A stretch of DNA of 64,000 nt from Zoogloeaceae bacterium (GTDB taxonomy: Bacteria; Pseudomonadota; Gammaproteobacteria; Burkholderiales; Rhodocyclaceae), in the NCBI GenBank assembly GCA_024235635.1, contig JACKMA010000003.1, positions 310,001-374,000 of the forward strand, in the 5' to 3' direction. The position numbers were made by a program, and so were the translations under genes. Every line of letters starts with the position of its first letter. Positions within the stretch are counted from its first letter, which is position 1. Of this stretch, positions 16,696 to 24,299 are shown piece by piece. A model generated the notes under the pieces. It was not told the origin of the DNA, searched no databases, and saw only the letters and a list, made by a program, of their open reading frames with translations.

Positions 16696-16710
16696 GCCCG
16701 ACGATCGGGC
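16696..16710. terminator. Short hairpin between convergent genes
   Basis: GCCCGA and TCGGGC form a 6-bp stem with a 3-base loop in the 40-base gap between two convergent genes. A second GCGGCCG/CGGCCGC inverted pair lies just before it (16672-16697). There is no T-run, so strength is uncertain. Confidence 0.45.
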
Positions 16711-16712
16711 GC

Positions 16713-17348
16713 TCAGCGGCGCACCGATTCGAGCTGCATCGCCGATGCGCTCGCTTCGCGATCGGCGCCGCCGTTGCCGGCGCTCGTCCGATCCTGGATC
16801 GGGCGGGCCGTCCGGCCGCCCTCTTGCCCGGGCAGCAGGTCTTCGAGGAAGTACGCGCAAAACGCGCTGCGGCCCGGCATGCCCGACTTGCGATAGACCG
16901 CGCGCGCCTGATGGCGGATGGTGGCTTCGGTGGTGCCGCGCAGGCTGGCGATTTCGCCGTGCGAGAAGCCCTTGAGCATCAGCAGCGCCACTTCCCGCTC
17001 CGCCGCCGTCAATTGCCACGCGTCGAACTGGGCCGCGATCTCCTCGCCCAGACCCAGCAGGTGCACCTGCGCGCGCTGCCGCCAGGCCTCGCCTTCCGCC
17101 CGCGCGATGCGCAGATCCTCGGCCAGCATGCGCCGCTCTTCCCGCACCTGGCGAACGCTGCCCGACAGCAGCGCCACGCCGGTCGCCGAAGCGACGACCA
17201 GTGCGAGCTCGAAGGCATCGCCGAGCACTTCGCCGAGCGAGCGGGTGTCGGTTTCGGTCAGGAAATCGATCGCCAGCAGCAGACCGTACGCGCCGAATCC
17301 GACGACGCCGGACCAGATCCGATAAGAACCCAGATGTCGATCCTTCAT
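16713..17348 (-). CDS. Membrane-anchored LuxR-type transcriptional regulator
   Basis: A 211-residue protein starting at ATG 17348, chosen for a GGAG 8 bases upstream. Two hydrophobic helices at about residues 10-30 and 45-65 are followed by a probable coiled coil (VREERRMLAEDLRIARAEGEAW). A C-terminal LuxR/GerE HTH spans about residues 112-168 (WQLTAAEREVALLMLKGFSH, then a recognition helix after TTEATIRHQARAVYRKSG). It resembles membrane-tethered LuxR-type regulators with no receiver domain. The trigger is unknown. It is divergent from the SLOG-type gene with about 235 bases between, so it could regulate that gene (inference). Confidence 0.8.
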   Translation of the reverse strand: MKDRHLGSYRIWSGVVGFGAYGLLLAIDFLTETDTRSLGEVLGDAFELALVVASATGVALLSGSVRQVREERRMLAEDLRIARAEGEAWRQRAQVHLLGLGEEIAAQFDAWQLTAAEREVALLMLKGFSHGEIASLRGTTEATIRHQARAVYRKSGMPGRSAFCAYFLEDLLPGQEGGRTARPIQDRTSAGNGGADREASASAMQLESVRR

Positions 17349-17582
17349 GGGCATCTCCATGCAAGCCGGTGGCGGCACCCGCGACACGCCCACCGCCGCG
17401 CGTCCGCCGACCCAGCTCACAGCATAGGCAAGTTGGCCCAGTCGGCCAACGTCACGGGCCGTCCAGCGCAGCCTGTCGCGCTGCCGGCATGCGGGTTAGT
17501 ATCGGGTGGACGCTGCACCCGTCGTCGTTCGATCCCCCCGGCCGGTGCCGGACGCGACGACGCCAGCGGAGCCCGGACAGCG

Positions 17583-18641
17583 ATGACGCGCAAACAGACA
17601 GCTTTCATGAGCCCTCGCAGAATTGCCGTGACCGGCGCGATTCCGTGGGACGGCTCCGACCTGGCGCAGCACTTCTGCGGCGCGATCGGCGAAGCCATCG
17701 TCGAGCACCGTGCCATCGTCGTGACCCGCGGCGGCATGGCGAGTTCGCGCCCCAGAGCCAGGAAGAATCTGCTGCGCCCGATCGACGAATTCGTCGTTCG
17801 CGGCGCCAAGGCAATGACCACCACGCTGGGCATCGCGACGGAAGATGCCATCGAGACCCTCGTCGGCGAAGGGCGGGACGGCAGAGAGCTGTTTCAGGTC
17901 GGCAAGCTTCGGTCGATCCGGGGCCGCAGCTATGAGGCCGAGCGCTTCCGCTTCGTCGACCTGGTCGACGGCGTCATCGGCATCTGTGGCCGCGGCGGCA
18001 CGCGCCAGTCGCTGATCCTCGGCCTCGCCACCGACCGCCCGATCCTGCCGGTGCCGGCATTCGGCGGCGGCAGCCTCGAAGTCTGCAACGATCACCAGCA
18101 CGATGTCGCCACGCGGCTCGGCATCGACGTGGCCGACGCCAAGCGCTGGCAACAGACGCCGAAGGACGAGCCGGCCGCAACCGCCCTCGCCCGCCACATG
18201 GTCGGCCGCCTCCTCGGCGCGATGGTCAGGCGCTGCTTCATCGTCATGCCCTTCCACCATGCCCACAGCGCCCTCTACGACTTCGTCATCGCACCGGCCG
18301 TCGAGGGCCTCGGCGACGAACCGATCCGGCTCGACCGCATGGCAGTGCCCGGCGACGTCGGCCAGCAGATCGCCACCGGCATTCAACTGGCCGACTACGT
18401 CATCGTCGTGCTCGACGGCATGCGTCCGAACGTGCTGTACGAACTCGGCCTGGCCCACGGCCAGGGAAAGCCGACGATCCTGCTGAACCAGAGCGGCAGC
18501 CTCGGCAGCGACGCCGACGCCATGCCGTTCGACCTCGCGCTGCAGCAGCGCCTGGAGTATGCGGCGGTGGATGCGACGCTACCGACGAGGCTGCAGGAGG
18601 CGATTCAGAAGGTCTTTCGACGACGACGGGCGTCGGACTGA
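17583..18641 (+). CDS. SLOG-like plus deoxyribosyltransferase/TIR-like two-domain protein
   Basis: A 352-residue cytoplasmic protein; ATG 17583 is used, and ATG 17607 is also in frame. Residues 12-165 look like a SLOG/Rossmann nucleotide-binding domain (RIAVTGAIPWDGSDLAQHF, then a GVIGICGRGGTRQSL loop). Residues 216-300 form a second alpha/beta domain of the nucleoside 2-deoxyribosyltransferase/TIR-like type: RCFIVMPF, ADYVIVVLDGMRPNVLYELG, LAHGQGKPTILL, with Glu287 in the YELG motif at the place of the catalytic Glu. Such pairs occur in nucleotide-sensing conflict systems. GC content here is still high. It lies 325 bases before the phosphatase/kinase trio, so a functional link is possible but unproven. 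Confidence 0.7.
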   Translation: MTRKQTAFMSPRRIAVTGAIPWDGSDLAQHFCGAIGEAIVEHRAIVVTRGGMASSRPRARKNLLRPIDEFVVRGAKAMTTTLGIATEDAIETLVGEGRDGRELFQVGKLRSIRGRSYEAERFRFVDLVDGVIGICGRGGTRQSLILGLATDRPILPVPAFGGGSLEVCNDHQHDVATRLGIDVADAKRWQQTPKDEPAATALARHMVGRLLGAMVRRCFIVMPFHHAHSALYDFVIAPAVEGLGDEPIRLDRMAVPGDVGQQIATGIQLADYVIVVLDGMRPNVLYELGLAHGQGKPTILLNQSGSLGSDADAMPFDLALQQRLEYAAVDATLPTRLQEAIQKVFRRRRASD

Positions 18642-18966
18642 TCGAATCGATGGTGGCGTCTGGCAGTACGACAGCCCGGACCGTGGACAGCTCCTCGGCC
18701 GTTGTGGTCGTTTGGCTTCGACGCGGCAAATGGCCGGAATGTGATCCAATGCAGCAAATCGCTGGATTGCGGTGTGCAACCATGCTAGACCTGTCCCGGC
18801 GTGTTCAGGTCGATCGGCCGCTCGACCCGACCCGCGACGCAACCCTCTCGACCCAACACCGTCCCGCCACTCCGATCGGGCGCAAGGTGCAAATTGAATT
18901 GGTGTGATGTGGCTGATCAGACTACTGTACCCACGCAACGCGGCAATCCACCCAGGTGAAATTCTG

Positions 18967-20100
18967 ATGGTCAATCCAACAAGCGAACTGGGCACTCGCC
19001 TAACGACTTGGTTCCAACGAAAGACATCCATCAACTCGGTGCGTCGGATCTCTGCGTTTTCTGCCGCGCTCTCAAGTGATATCGGCCTCAAGCGCGATGA
19101 AAACCAAGACCGAGTAGCGATTGCACGTGGGCGTGACGGCGCGGGTCGCCCCTACATCCTTGCTGCTCTCAGCGATGGCATCGGTGGCATGAAGGACGGC
19201 GCCGGAGCCGCAGCCGAAACTTTGGGTCAGCTCATCACGAGCTTTTTCGATGCGACCCGCGTCAACGATTCTCCAGACGCCTGGTTAAGACACGCGGTAC
19301 AGTCCGCCAATACTGCAATCTTCAACAGACTGGGTGGCCGGGGAGGAGCAACCCTCTCCGTACTTTTGATGACAGCCGGCGGAAAGATTAGCTTGCTCAA
19401 CGTCGGCGATAGCAGAATCTATCGTTTCGCAGGAGGCAAGCTGTCTCAGCTGACTGTCGATGACACCATTGCTGGTCAACTAGGGCACAAGATTGAAGCC
19501 GATATGGGCTCAAACCTCCTGCAGTTCATTGGCATCGGCAAGGACCTCGAAGCTACCGTTGTACCCGTAGACGGCATTGAGCAGGACGACACGCTTCTAC
19601 TGACGTCGGACGGAATTCACTTCATGGATCAGGCGTGGCTTGCGGAACTCATCTACAACGCTAACGACCCCGGTGTTGCGTTGCGAAGGCTGACGGAGAC
19701 GGCCAAGTGGTGTGGGGGCCACGACAACGCGACCGCCGCGATGCTGAGCCCTATCCAGGCTATCCGCGAGCCGTTCGCCCAAGACAATGTGGATGCACTT
19801 GATATCTGGGACCCGTTTGGAGAACTGCAACTGATACTTCCACGAGCCCGTGCACCGAGCGTTGGCCCTGTTGCCTCACGTGGAGACACAGACAGCGCCG
19901 CACTGGCCGCTGTGGTTGAACCACTGATGGCTCCGCCGCCCCCAGAGCCGACAGGCGCTAAGAGGGCACAGACGAAGAAGAAGCGCGAGCGCAAGCCAAA
20001 GAGCCAAATACGTCGAAGCGACGAAAATCGAGGCCAAAGCGGCGGGGAGAAGCCTGAAACCCCTCAGCTGAAGATCGAGTATCCTCACAAGGCCAATTGA
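18967..20100 (+). CDS. PP2C-family protein serine/threonine phosphatase with basic tail
   Basis: About 377 residues from ATG 18967, with AGGTGA upstream; an in-frame ATG at 18907 would add 20 residues. All metal-binding motifs of PP2C phosphatases are visible: KRDENQD (44-48), AALSDGIGG with Asp70, NVGDSRIYRF, LLTSDGIHF with Asp215, and GGHDNAT with Asp253. It should remove phosphate from Ser/Thr of partner proteins in the cytoplasm. After about residue 300 comes a Pro-rich linker and a highly basic, disordered tail (TKKKRERKPKSQIRRSDEN). The next gene starts one base after its stop. Base composition is visibly lower in GC than the flanking genes, suggesting acquisition by transfer. Confidence 0.88.
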   Translation: MVNPTSELGTRLTTWFQRKTSINSVRRISAFSAALSSDIGLKRDENQDRVAIARGRDGAGRPYILAALSDGIGGMKDGAGAAAETLGQLITSFFDATRVNDSPDAWLRHAVQSANTAIFNRLGGRGGATLSVLLMTAGGKISLLNVGDSRIYRFAGGKLSQLTVDDTIAGQLGHKIEADMGSNLLQFIGIGKDLEATVVPVDGIEQDDTLLLTSDGIHFMDQAWLAELIYNANDPGVALRRLTETAKWCGGHDNATAAMLSPIQAIREPFAQDNVDALDIWDPFGELQLILPRARAPSVGPVASRGDTDSAALAAVVEPLMAPPPPEPTGAKRAQTKKKRERKPKSQIRRSDENRGQSGGEKPETPQLKIEYPHKAN

Positions 20101-20101
20101 A

Positions 20102-21184
20102 ATGCGAACGCTTCCGGCTCGCTATCAGCCATCCGGACCGACCGTGCATGGAGGCATGAGTTCGGTCGCGTTTTGTATGGATAAGGTTCTGGAACGCCCC
20201 GTTGCCGTGAAGTTTCTTCAGGCAACCACGCATCGCCGACGCATGGACGACGAGTTGGCCGCGCTACTTAAGATGCGATCGAAGCACGTAGTTCAGATTT
20301 ACGACCTCTGCAAGTTTTCGGACAATTACATCGGCATTATCCAAGAGTTCATCGACGGCAAAGACCTGTTCGAAAGTTTTGCGCCACCGAACGGCATTGA
20401 CGGTTACTACAGGCAACTCTGGCAGATCGCGTCGGGAATCAGCGACATCCACGCCGTCGATGTAATACACCGGGACATCAAGCCGAACAATGTGAAGATC
20501 GATCCCGAAGGCGTGATCAAGATCTTCGACTTCGGGCTTGCGCGCGATGCTGGGCCGGCAGCTGCAACCGTCGGCTTCGTAGGTACGCCTGGCTTCGCAG
20601 CGCCTGAGCTCTACGCGACTGCGGCAAAGTTTACGAGCGCCATAGACGTGTATGCCTTCGGGGCGACATCCCTGTTCATGGCGACGGGAGACCTGACGCC
20701 GGAGTTGAAGGCAATACCTCCCGCACCCTTGCCGACCGGCTACTTTGGCGCCATCCGTATTCCCACCGGGAAGAATGGTACGGCGCTCTCGGCGGAGGTC
20801 GTTCGCCTGCTTGATGCCTGCCTTGCTAAGAACCCGAATGACCGGCCAGCCATTACCGAGGTTCGCGATGCACTCGCGCGCCATCTGCTGTTCGATCGGC
20901 ACCAAGCATTGGTGGTGTTCCGCGGCAGCCCGTCCTACCTAAACGCAGCCAATCGAGCCATTGCGTTGCGATTCGGAACGGTTGGATCGGTGGACATTGC
21001 CTACGATGGTCTCAAGTTCGCCGTCACCGCGGCGAGCGGCGAGGTCTATATTAACAATCGCCCTGTTGCTACGGGCTACCAACTGCCTGGTTGTTGCGTC
21101 GTCGCGTTGGGTTCGCCGGCCCGGCGAAACAACGAACGAGTGTTCATTACCTTCGATGTATCGCATCCGGAGATCGTTGTATGA
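20102..21184 (+). CDS. Ser/Thr protein kinase with FHA-like C-terminal domain
   Basis: A 360-residue Hanks-type kinase. The ATP-binding lysine is Lys37 (RPVAVKFLQ), the catalytic loop is HRDIKPNN with Asp125, the magnesium motif DFG lies at 143-145, and APEL marks the activation segment end. The glycine-rich loop is degenerate (VHGGMSSVAF). After about residue 270, the segment LVVFRGSPSYLNAANRAIAL and the later GEVYINNRPVATGYQLPG look like a small beta-sandwich of FHA type, which would bind phosphothreonine; this is a weak inference. There is no transmembrane segment. It follows the phosphatase by one base and overlaps the next kinase by 4 bases (ATGA), so the three are translationally coupled. 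Confidence 0.87.
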   Translation: MRTLPARYQPSGPTVHGGMSSVAFCMDKVLERPVAVKFLQATTHRRRMDDELAALLKMRSKHVVQIYDLCKFSDNYIGIIQEFIDGKDLFESFAPPNGIDGYYRQLWQIASGISDIHAVDVIHRDIKPNNVKIDPEGVIKIFDFGLARDAGPAAATVGFVGTPGFAAPELYATAAKFTSAIDVYAFGATSLFMATGDLTPELKAIPPAPLPTGYFGAIRIPTGKNGTALSAEVVRLLDACLAKNPNDRPAITEVRDALARHLLFDRHQALVVFRGSPSYLNAANRAIALRFGTVGSVDIAYDGLKFAVTAASGEVYINNRPVATGYQLPGCCVVALGSPARRNNERVFITFDVSHPEIVV

Positions 21185-22263
21185 GTGGTCCGCACGGGGC
21201 AGGCGACGTGATCGACGGTCGCTACGAAATCCGCTCCGACGTCGGCGAAGGCGGCATGCAGTTTGTCTACGCCGCGCACGACAAGCTGATTGGACGCATG
21301 GTCGCCCTCAAGACGCCCAAGAACAAGTCGGCCACGAAACGATTTAAGCGAAGCGCCATCGTGGCCGCGAAGGTCAACCACCCTAACGTCGCCAAGACGC
21401 TTGACTATGTGCGCGACGGAACGAATCGCTATTTGATTGAAGAACTCATCGAGGGTAGCGACTTACAAGATGCGTTGCTCCATCGATCTGGCTGTCTCGA
21501 TCCATATTCAGCCGCGAAGGTGTTCCACCACTTGGCGAAAGGCGTTGCGGCAGCTCATCATGCCGGAGTTGTTCATCGCGACCTGAAGCCGACCAACGTG
21601 ATGGTCGTCGGCGGCTACTCGTTGAACGAGATCAAGATCACCGACTTCGGCATCGCGAAGATGGCGAACGAAGAGCTGATCGAGGCCGCGGAGGGCGGTA
21701 CGTCAACGATGACAACGTCGCAAACAGCTGTGGGGGCATTGCCTTACATGGCGCCCGAGGCGATCGAGACGCCGCGCGCTGTCGGGTCGGCGGCTGATGT
21801 TTGGTCCGTTGGTGCGATGATGTTTCATTTGCTGTCTGGGGCGCCGCCCTTTGGTACGGGATTGGCCGCCGTCAGAAGAATCTTGGATGGGACGCCTCCT
21901 CCGACACCAGCTTTTTTGACCGCAAATCCGCAGTTCGCCTCCCTTGCAAAGGAGCTGATGGATGTCGCGCTTCAGTGTCTGCAGAAGAATCCGGATGACC
22001 GCCCCATGGCGGACGAAATCGTTACGCTCTGTGGGATGCTCTGCTATTCAATTGAACCGCGGGCGGAAGGTGTCATTAGGCGCATCGACTACGGCGCGTA
22101 TGGCTTCATCGAGACCGAAGGGCCGGATGTGTTCTTTCACACTTCGAGCGTCTACGGGCCAAGATTGGTGCAGGTTGGCGCGAATGTGATCTTTGCCTCC
22201 TATGACGGCGGCGGCGCGAGACGAGCGCATCCTGTCGTGGTTGTCGACGCACCACAGGCGTGA
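21181..22263 (+). CDS. Ser/Thr protein kinase fused to a cold-shock (CSD) domain
   Basis: A 360-residue protein. Residues 13-285 are a complete kinase: GEGGMQFVY loop, Lys44 (VALKTPK), HRDLKPTN with Asp134, DFG at 155-157, MAPEAIE at 190-196 and the DDRP motif. Residues 296-357 read as a cold-shock-like OB fold: EGVIRRIDYGAYGFIE (RNP1-like) and GPDVFFHTSSV (RNP2-like, with the FFH typical of CspA proteins). Kinases with a nucleic-acid-binding CSD tail are unusual. The arrangement suggests kinase activity controlled by RNA or single-stranded DNA, or phosphorylation of RNA-bound partners (inference). It is the last gene of the low-GC trio, followed by non-coding, repeat-bearing DNA. Confidence 0.88.
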   Translation: MSGPHGAGDVIDGRYEIRSDVGEGGMQFVYAAHDKLIGRMVALKTPKNKSATKRFKRSAIVAAKVNHPNVAKTLDYVRDGTNRYLIEELIEGSDLQDALLHRSGCLDPYSAAKVFHHLAKGVAAAHHAGVVHRDLKPTNVMVVGGYSLNEIKITDFGIAKMANEELIEAAEGGTSTMTTSQTAVGALPYMAPEAIETPRAVGSAADVWSVGAMMFHLLSGAPPFGTGLAAVRRILDGTPPPTPAFLTANPQFASLAKELMDVALQCLQKNPDDRPMADEIVTLCGMLCYSIEPRAEGVIRRIDYGAYGFIETEGPDVFFHTSSVYGPRLVQVGANVIFASYDGGGARRAHPVVVVDAPQA

Positions 22264-22817
22264 TTCGGCTGCGGCGGTACTGGCTCTCTGGGGCGGTTGG
22301 TTGTAGCCCTAGCTACCGCTGAGGTCTGGCGGGTCAAACCATGCCGCAGCAGGGATCGTCATGGATGGCGTTGGCCCGTGACTCGAAGTGCGCCACCGCT
22401 CGAAACGATGTCAAGTTCGGCTTCGGCTGATCAGTTAGGGAACTTGCCAATCCGCGCACGGTTCGCAACTGGACATAGGGGTCGATACCACTAGTGTTCT
22501 GTTCCATTAACAAACGCATAGGGTCAGGCCTCTTCTCAAACGCATATGGTCAGGCCTCTTCCGGTAGCCTATCAGCAATGATGCTGCCGCTTTGCTACTC
22601 GCGGGATGCATGATTCGCAAGCCGATCGCCTGTGCCGTACAGCAGGTTTCGGCAGGTTTGCCGGCATTCAAATTCGTCGGGCTGACCGCCAGCTCCGGCC
22701 GAGCTGCAGCCCGACGAGCTGCGTTGAATCGTGGCTGTTCGACACTATTTGGAGTTCCTGATTCGACGCAGTGTGGTCACGTTACGACAATGTGATTGAT
22801 GCGAAGAAGCGCCTTAT
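22264..22817. other. Non-coding 3' boundary of the kinase island
   Basis: About 550 bases without a credible gene; the short frames here lack ribosome sites and family resemblance. It holds two tandem 24-base repeats (22511-22560), one copy of a diverged 39-base repeat (22661-22699) and scattered GTCAGGCC-like words. It is plausibly debris of mobile elements at the edge of a transferred segment. Confidence 0.5.
22511..22560. repeat. Two tandem 24-bp repeats, one mismatch
   Basis: CAAACGCATA(G/T)GGTCAGGCCTCTT occurs at 22511-22534 and 22537-22560, with a 2-base spacer. The GGTCAGGCC core resembles words found around REP-associated transposase remnants, but no transposase is present. Confidence 0.75.
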
Positions 22818-23740
22818 TCAGTAGCATTCTTTGCGTCCCCGCCGCCGCTTTCGCGTTGCCACACCGAGCACGCCCGCCAAGCCCGCCAGAAACATCGACG
22901 CTGCCCCCGGTTCGGGTACCGCGGTTACGTATCGAGCGAGCGCACTCGCATCCCGGCCAGAGGCAATGTCAAAAAGATCCCGAAATGCGATCTGGTCGTT
23001 GTAGGCGTCGATCTGACCGTAAACGAATGCATCAAAAGACAGTCTGTTGCTGTTCACGAAAGACGAGTCTGAATGGAAGTCGACGTCAAAGAATTCGTTG
23101 AGATGGGGATAGATTTCAATGACCCCGCTGTCCACCTTCAACGGGCCGCTTGTGCTGACCAGCGCATCATTGAGCACGGAGCTTGCTCCATCGTGCTCCA
23201 TGCGAACGGTAATCCCACCATTGTGCCAGTAGGTGGATTCATTGAGGCTGGCAATGCTGATGGTCGGCAAGAATTTCGTGGTCAACGTTACCGTGAAAGT
23301 GATGTCCAGGTTTTTATCTGCCGGTGCGAGGCGGTCCGCCCCCGGATTGGCCAGAAACGCGAAGGTGTAAGTTTGACCAAAGGACGGTCCGGAAAGGAGG
23401 GCCAGCGCAATTAGTGCGGGCTTCAAGAGACGCGGCATGGATGCACTCCATCGGTTTGGAATCGGATCAGGGTCAGAGATCTTACATGCGGCCTTGATAT
23501 ACTGCACGGAATCATTAGGTTGGGCCTCAATGCTTTTTGGTTACATCCAAAATCTTGGTCGTCGGCTCGAAGTTGGTAGCAACGCAATCGAAGAGGGGCT
23601 CTCCTGGCGCCTCGTCAGCGGTGGATTCTGCCTTGCTCCCTACATGGTGGATGATTCACCGGCCGCCCGCATTCATCGTGAGGCCAGTGTCGGCCACATT
23701 CCCGGCATTCAATTTCGTCAGGCCGACCGTCAGCTCAGGC
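22661..23740. repeat. Diverged 39-bp direct repeats flanking the PEP-CTERM gene
   Basis: Bases 22661-22699 and 23702-23740 match at 34 of 39 positions; both begin CCGGCATTCAA and end AGCTC(C/A)GGC. They have the same orientation and bracket the PEP-CTERM gene at about 1 kb. This could mark an inserted cassette or two old copies of one intergenic element. The feature spans from one copy to the other. Confidence 0.6.
22818..23438 (-). CDS. PEP-CTERM sorted exported protein
   Basis: A 206-residue precursor starting at 23438 (GGAG upstream), with a signal peptide (RLLKPALIALALLSGPSFG, cleavage expected before QTYTF). The C-terminus has a full sorting tag: VPEPGAAS, a hydrophobic helix (MFLAGLAGVLGVA) and a basic end (RKRRRGRKE). 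PEP-CTERM proteins are processed by exosortase and go to the cell surface or extracellular matrix. The body is beta-rich (ITFTVTLTTKFLPTISIA) with no cysteine and no recognised domain. No exosortase or polysaccharide genes lie nearby. It sits between two 39-base repeats. Confidence 0.88.
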   Translation of the reverse strand: MPRLLKPALIALALLSGPSFGQTYTFAFLANPGADRLAPADKNLDITFTVTLTTKFLPTISIASLNESTYWHNGGITVRMEHDGASSVLNDALVSTSGPLKVDSGVIEIYPHLNEFFDVDFHSDSSFVNSNRLSFDAFVYGQIDAYNDQIAFRDLFDIASGRDASALARYVTAVPEPGAASMFLAGLAGVLGVATRKRRRGRKECY

Positions 23741-23786
23741 ACCGACAACCTGACTGACATCGCTCACCCCTCAACCGAATCGATCT

Positions 23787-24197
23787 TCACGCCATCGAAC
23801 GCCACCCCCGCCGCGGCGGATACCGCCACCACAACCCAACCACCAGCGCCGCGAACGCAGTGTAGGCCGCCGCAAACCACCACAGCGGCGCGTCGAAGTA
23901 CAGCATCCGCTGCAGCCAATGGGCGACGAAGCCTCGCGCCCGCAGGTCGGCGCCGGCTTCGGCGCGCAGTTCGGCCTCGATCAAGGTCAGCGGGCAAAGC
24001 TGGCCGAACCAGGCCTGGGCGGTGACGAACAGGATCGCGGCGAGGTGGCTCCAGCGGTACAGCGGCGCGCGCACCCAGCGCCAGCCGCGACGCACACCGA
24101 CGAGGATCAGCGGCGGGCCGCTGGCGACGAACAGCACGACCAGGGCATGAGCGACCAGCACCAGGTCTGCGAGCGTCGAAGGGTCGGCGTGGTTCAT
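23787..24197 (-). CDS. DUF2784 small membrane protein
   Basis: A 136-residue integral membrane protein with about four helices: LADLVLVAHALVVLFVASGP, the AAILFVTAQAWFGQLCPLTL region, a hydrophobic stretch around LQRMLYFDAP, and WWFAAAYTAFAALVVGLWW. The conserved block WFGQLCPLTLIEAELR, followed by FVAHWLQRMLYFDAP, is characteristic of DUF2784. The function is unknown. It is divergent from the TerB-DUF697 gene by about 100 bases. Confidence 0.85.
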   Translation of the reverse strand: MNHADPSTLADLVLVAHALVVLFVASGPPLILVGVRRGWRWVRAPLYRWSHLAAILFVTAQAWFGQLCPLTLIEAELRAEAGADLRARGFVAHWLQRMLYFDAPLWWFAAAYTAFAALVVGLWWRYPPRRGWRSMA

Positions 24198-24299
24198 GGC
24201 ATGGATGGTTGTGCGCGTTCAGCCGGTGCGGCGCGGAACCTTGGCGCGCGGCGCCACTCCGACAGGCGTTCCGATCATTGTGGAGAGCGTGAGCGAATC

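Noticed and set aside
18907..18966. HPGEIL motif upstream of the phosphatase as a HigA-like antitoxin remnant
   Set aside because: Six residues in a 20-residue extension without HTH; probably chance.
17583..22263. TerY-P triad
   Set aside because: The phosphatase and kinase are there, but no vWA-domain TerY gene and no zinc-ribbon kinase tail is present.
22592..22795. Small frames in the non-coding stretch after the kinase island
   Set aside because: They arise from the repeat sequence and have no start signal or resemblance to known proteins.
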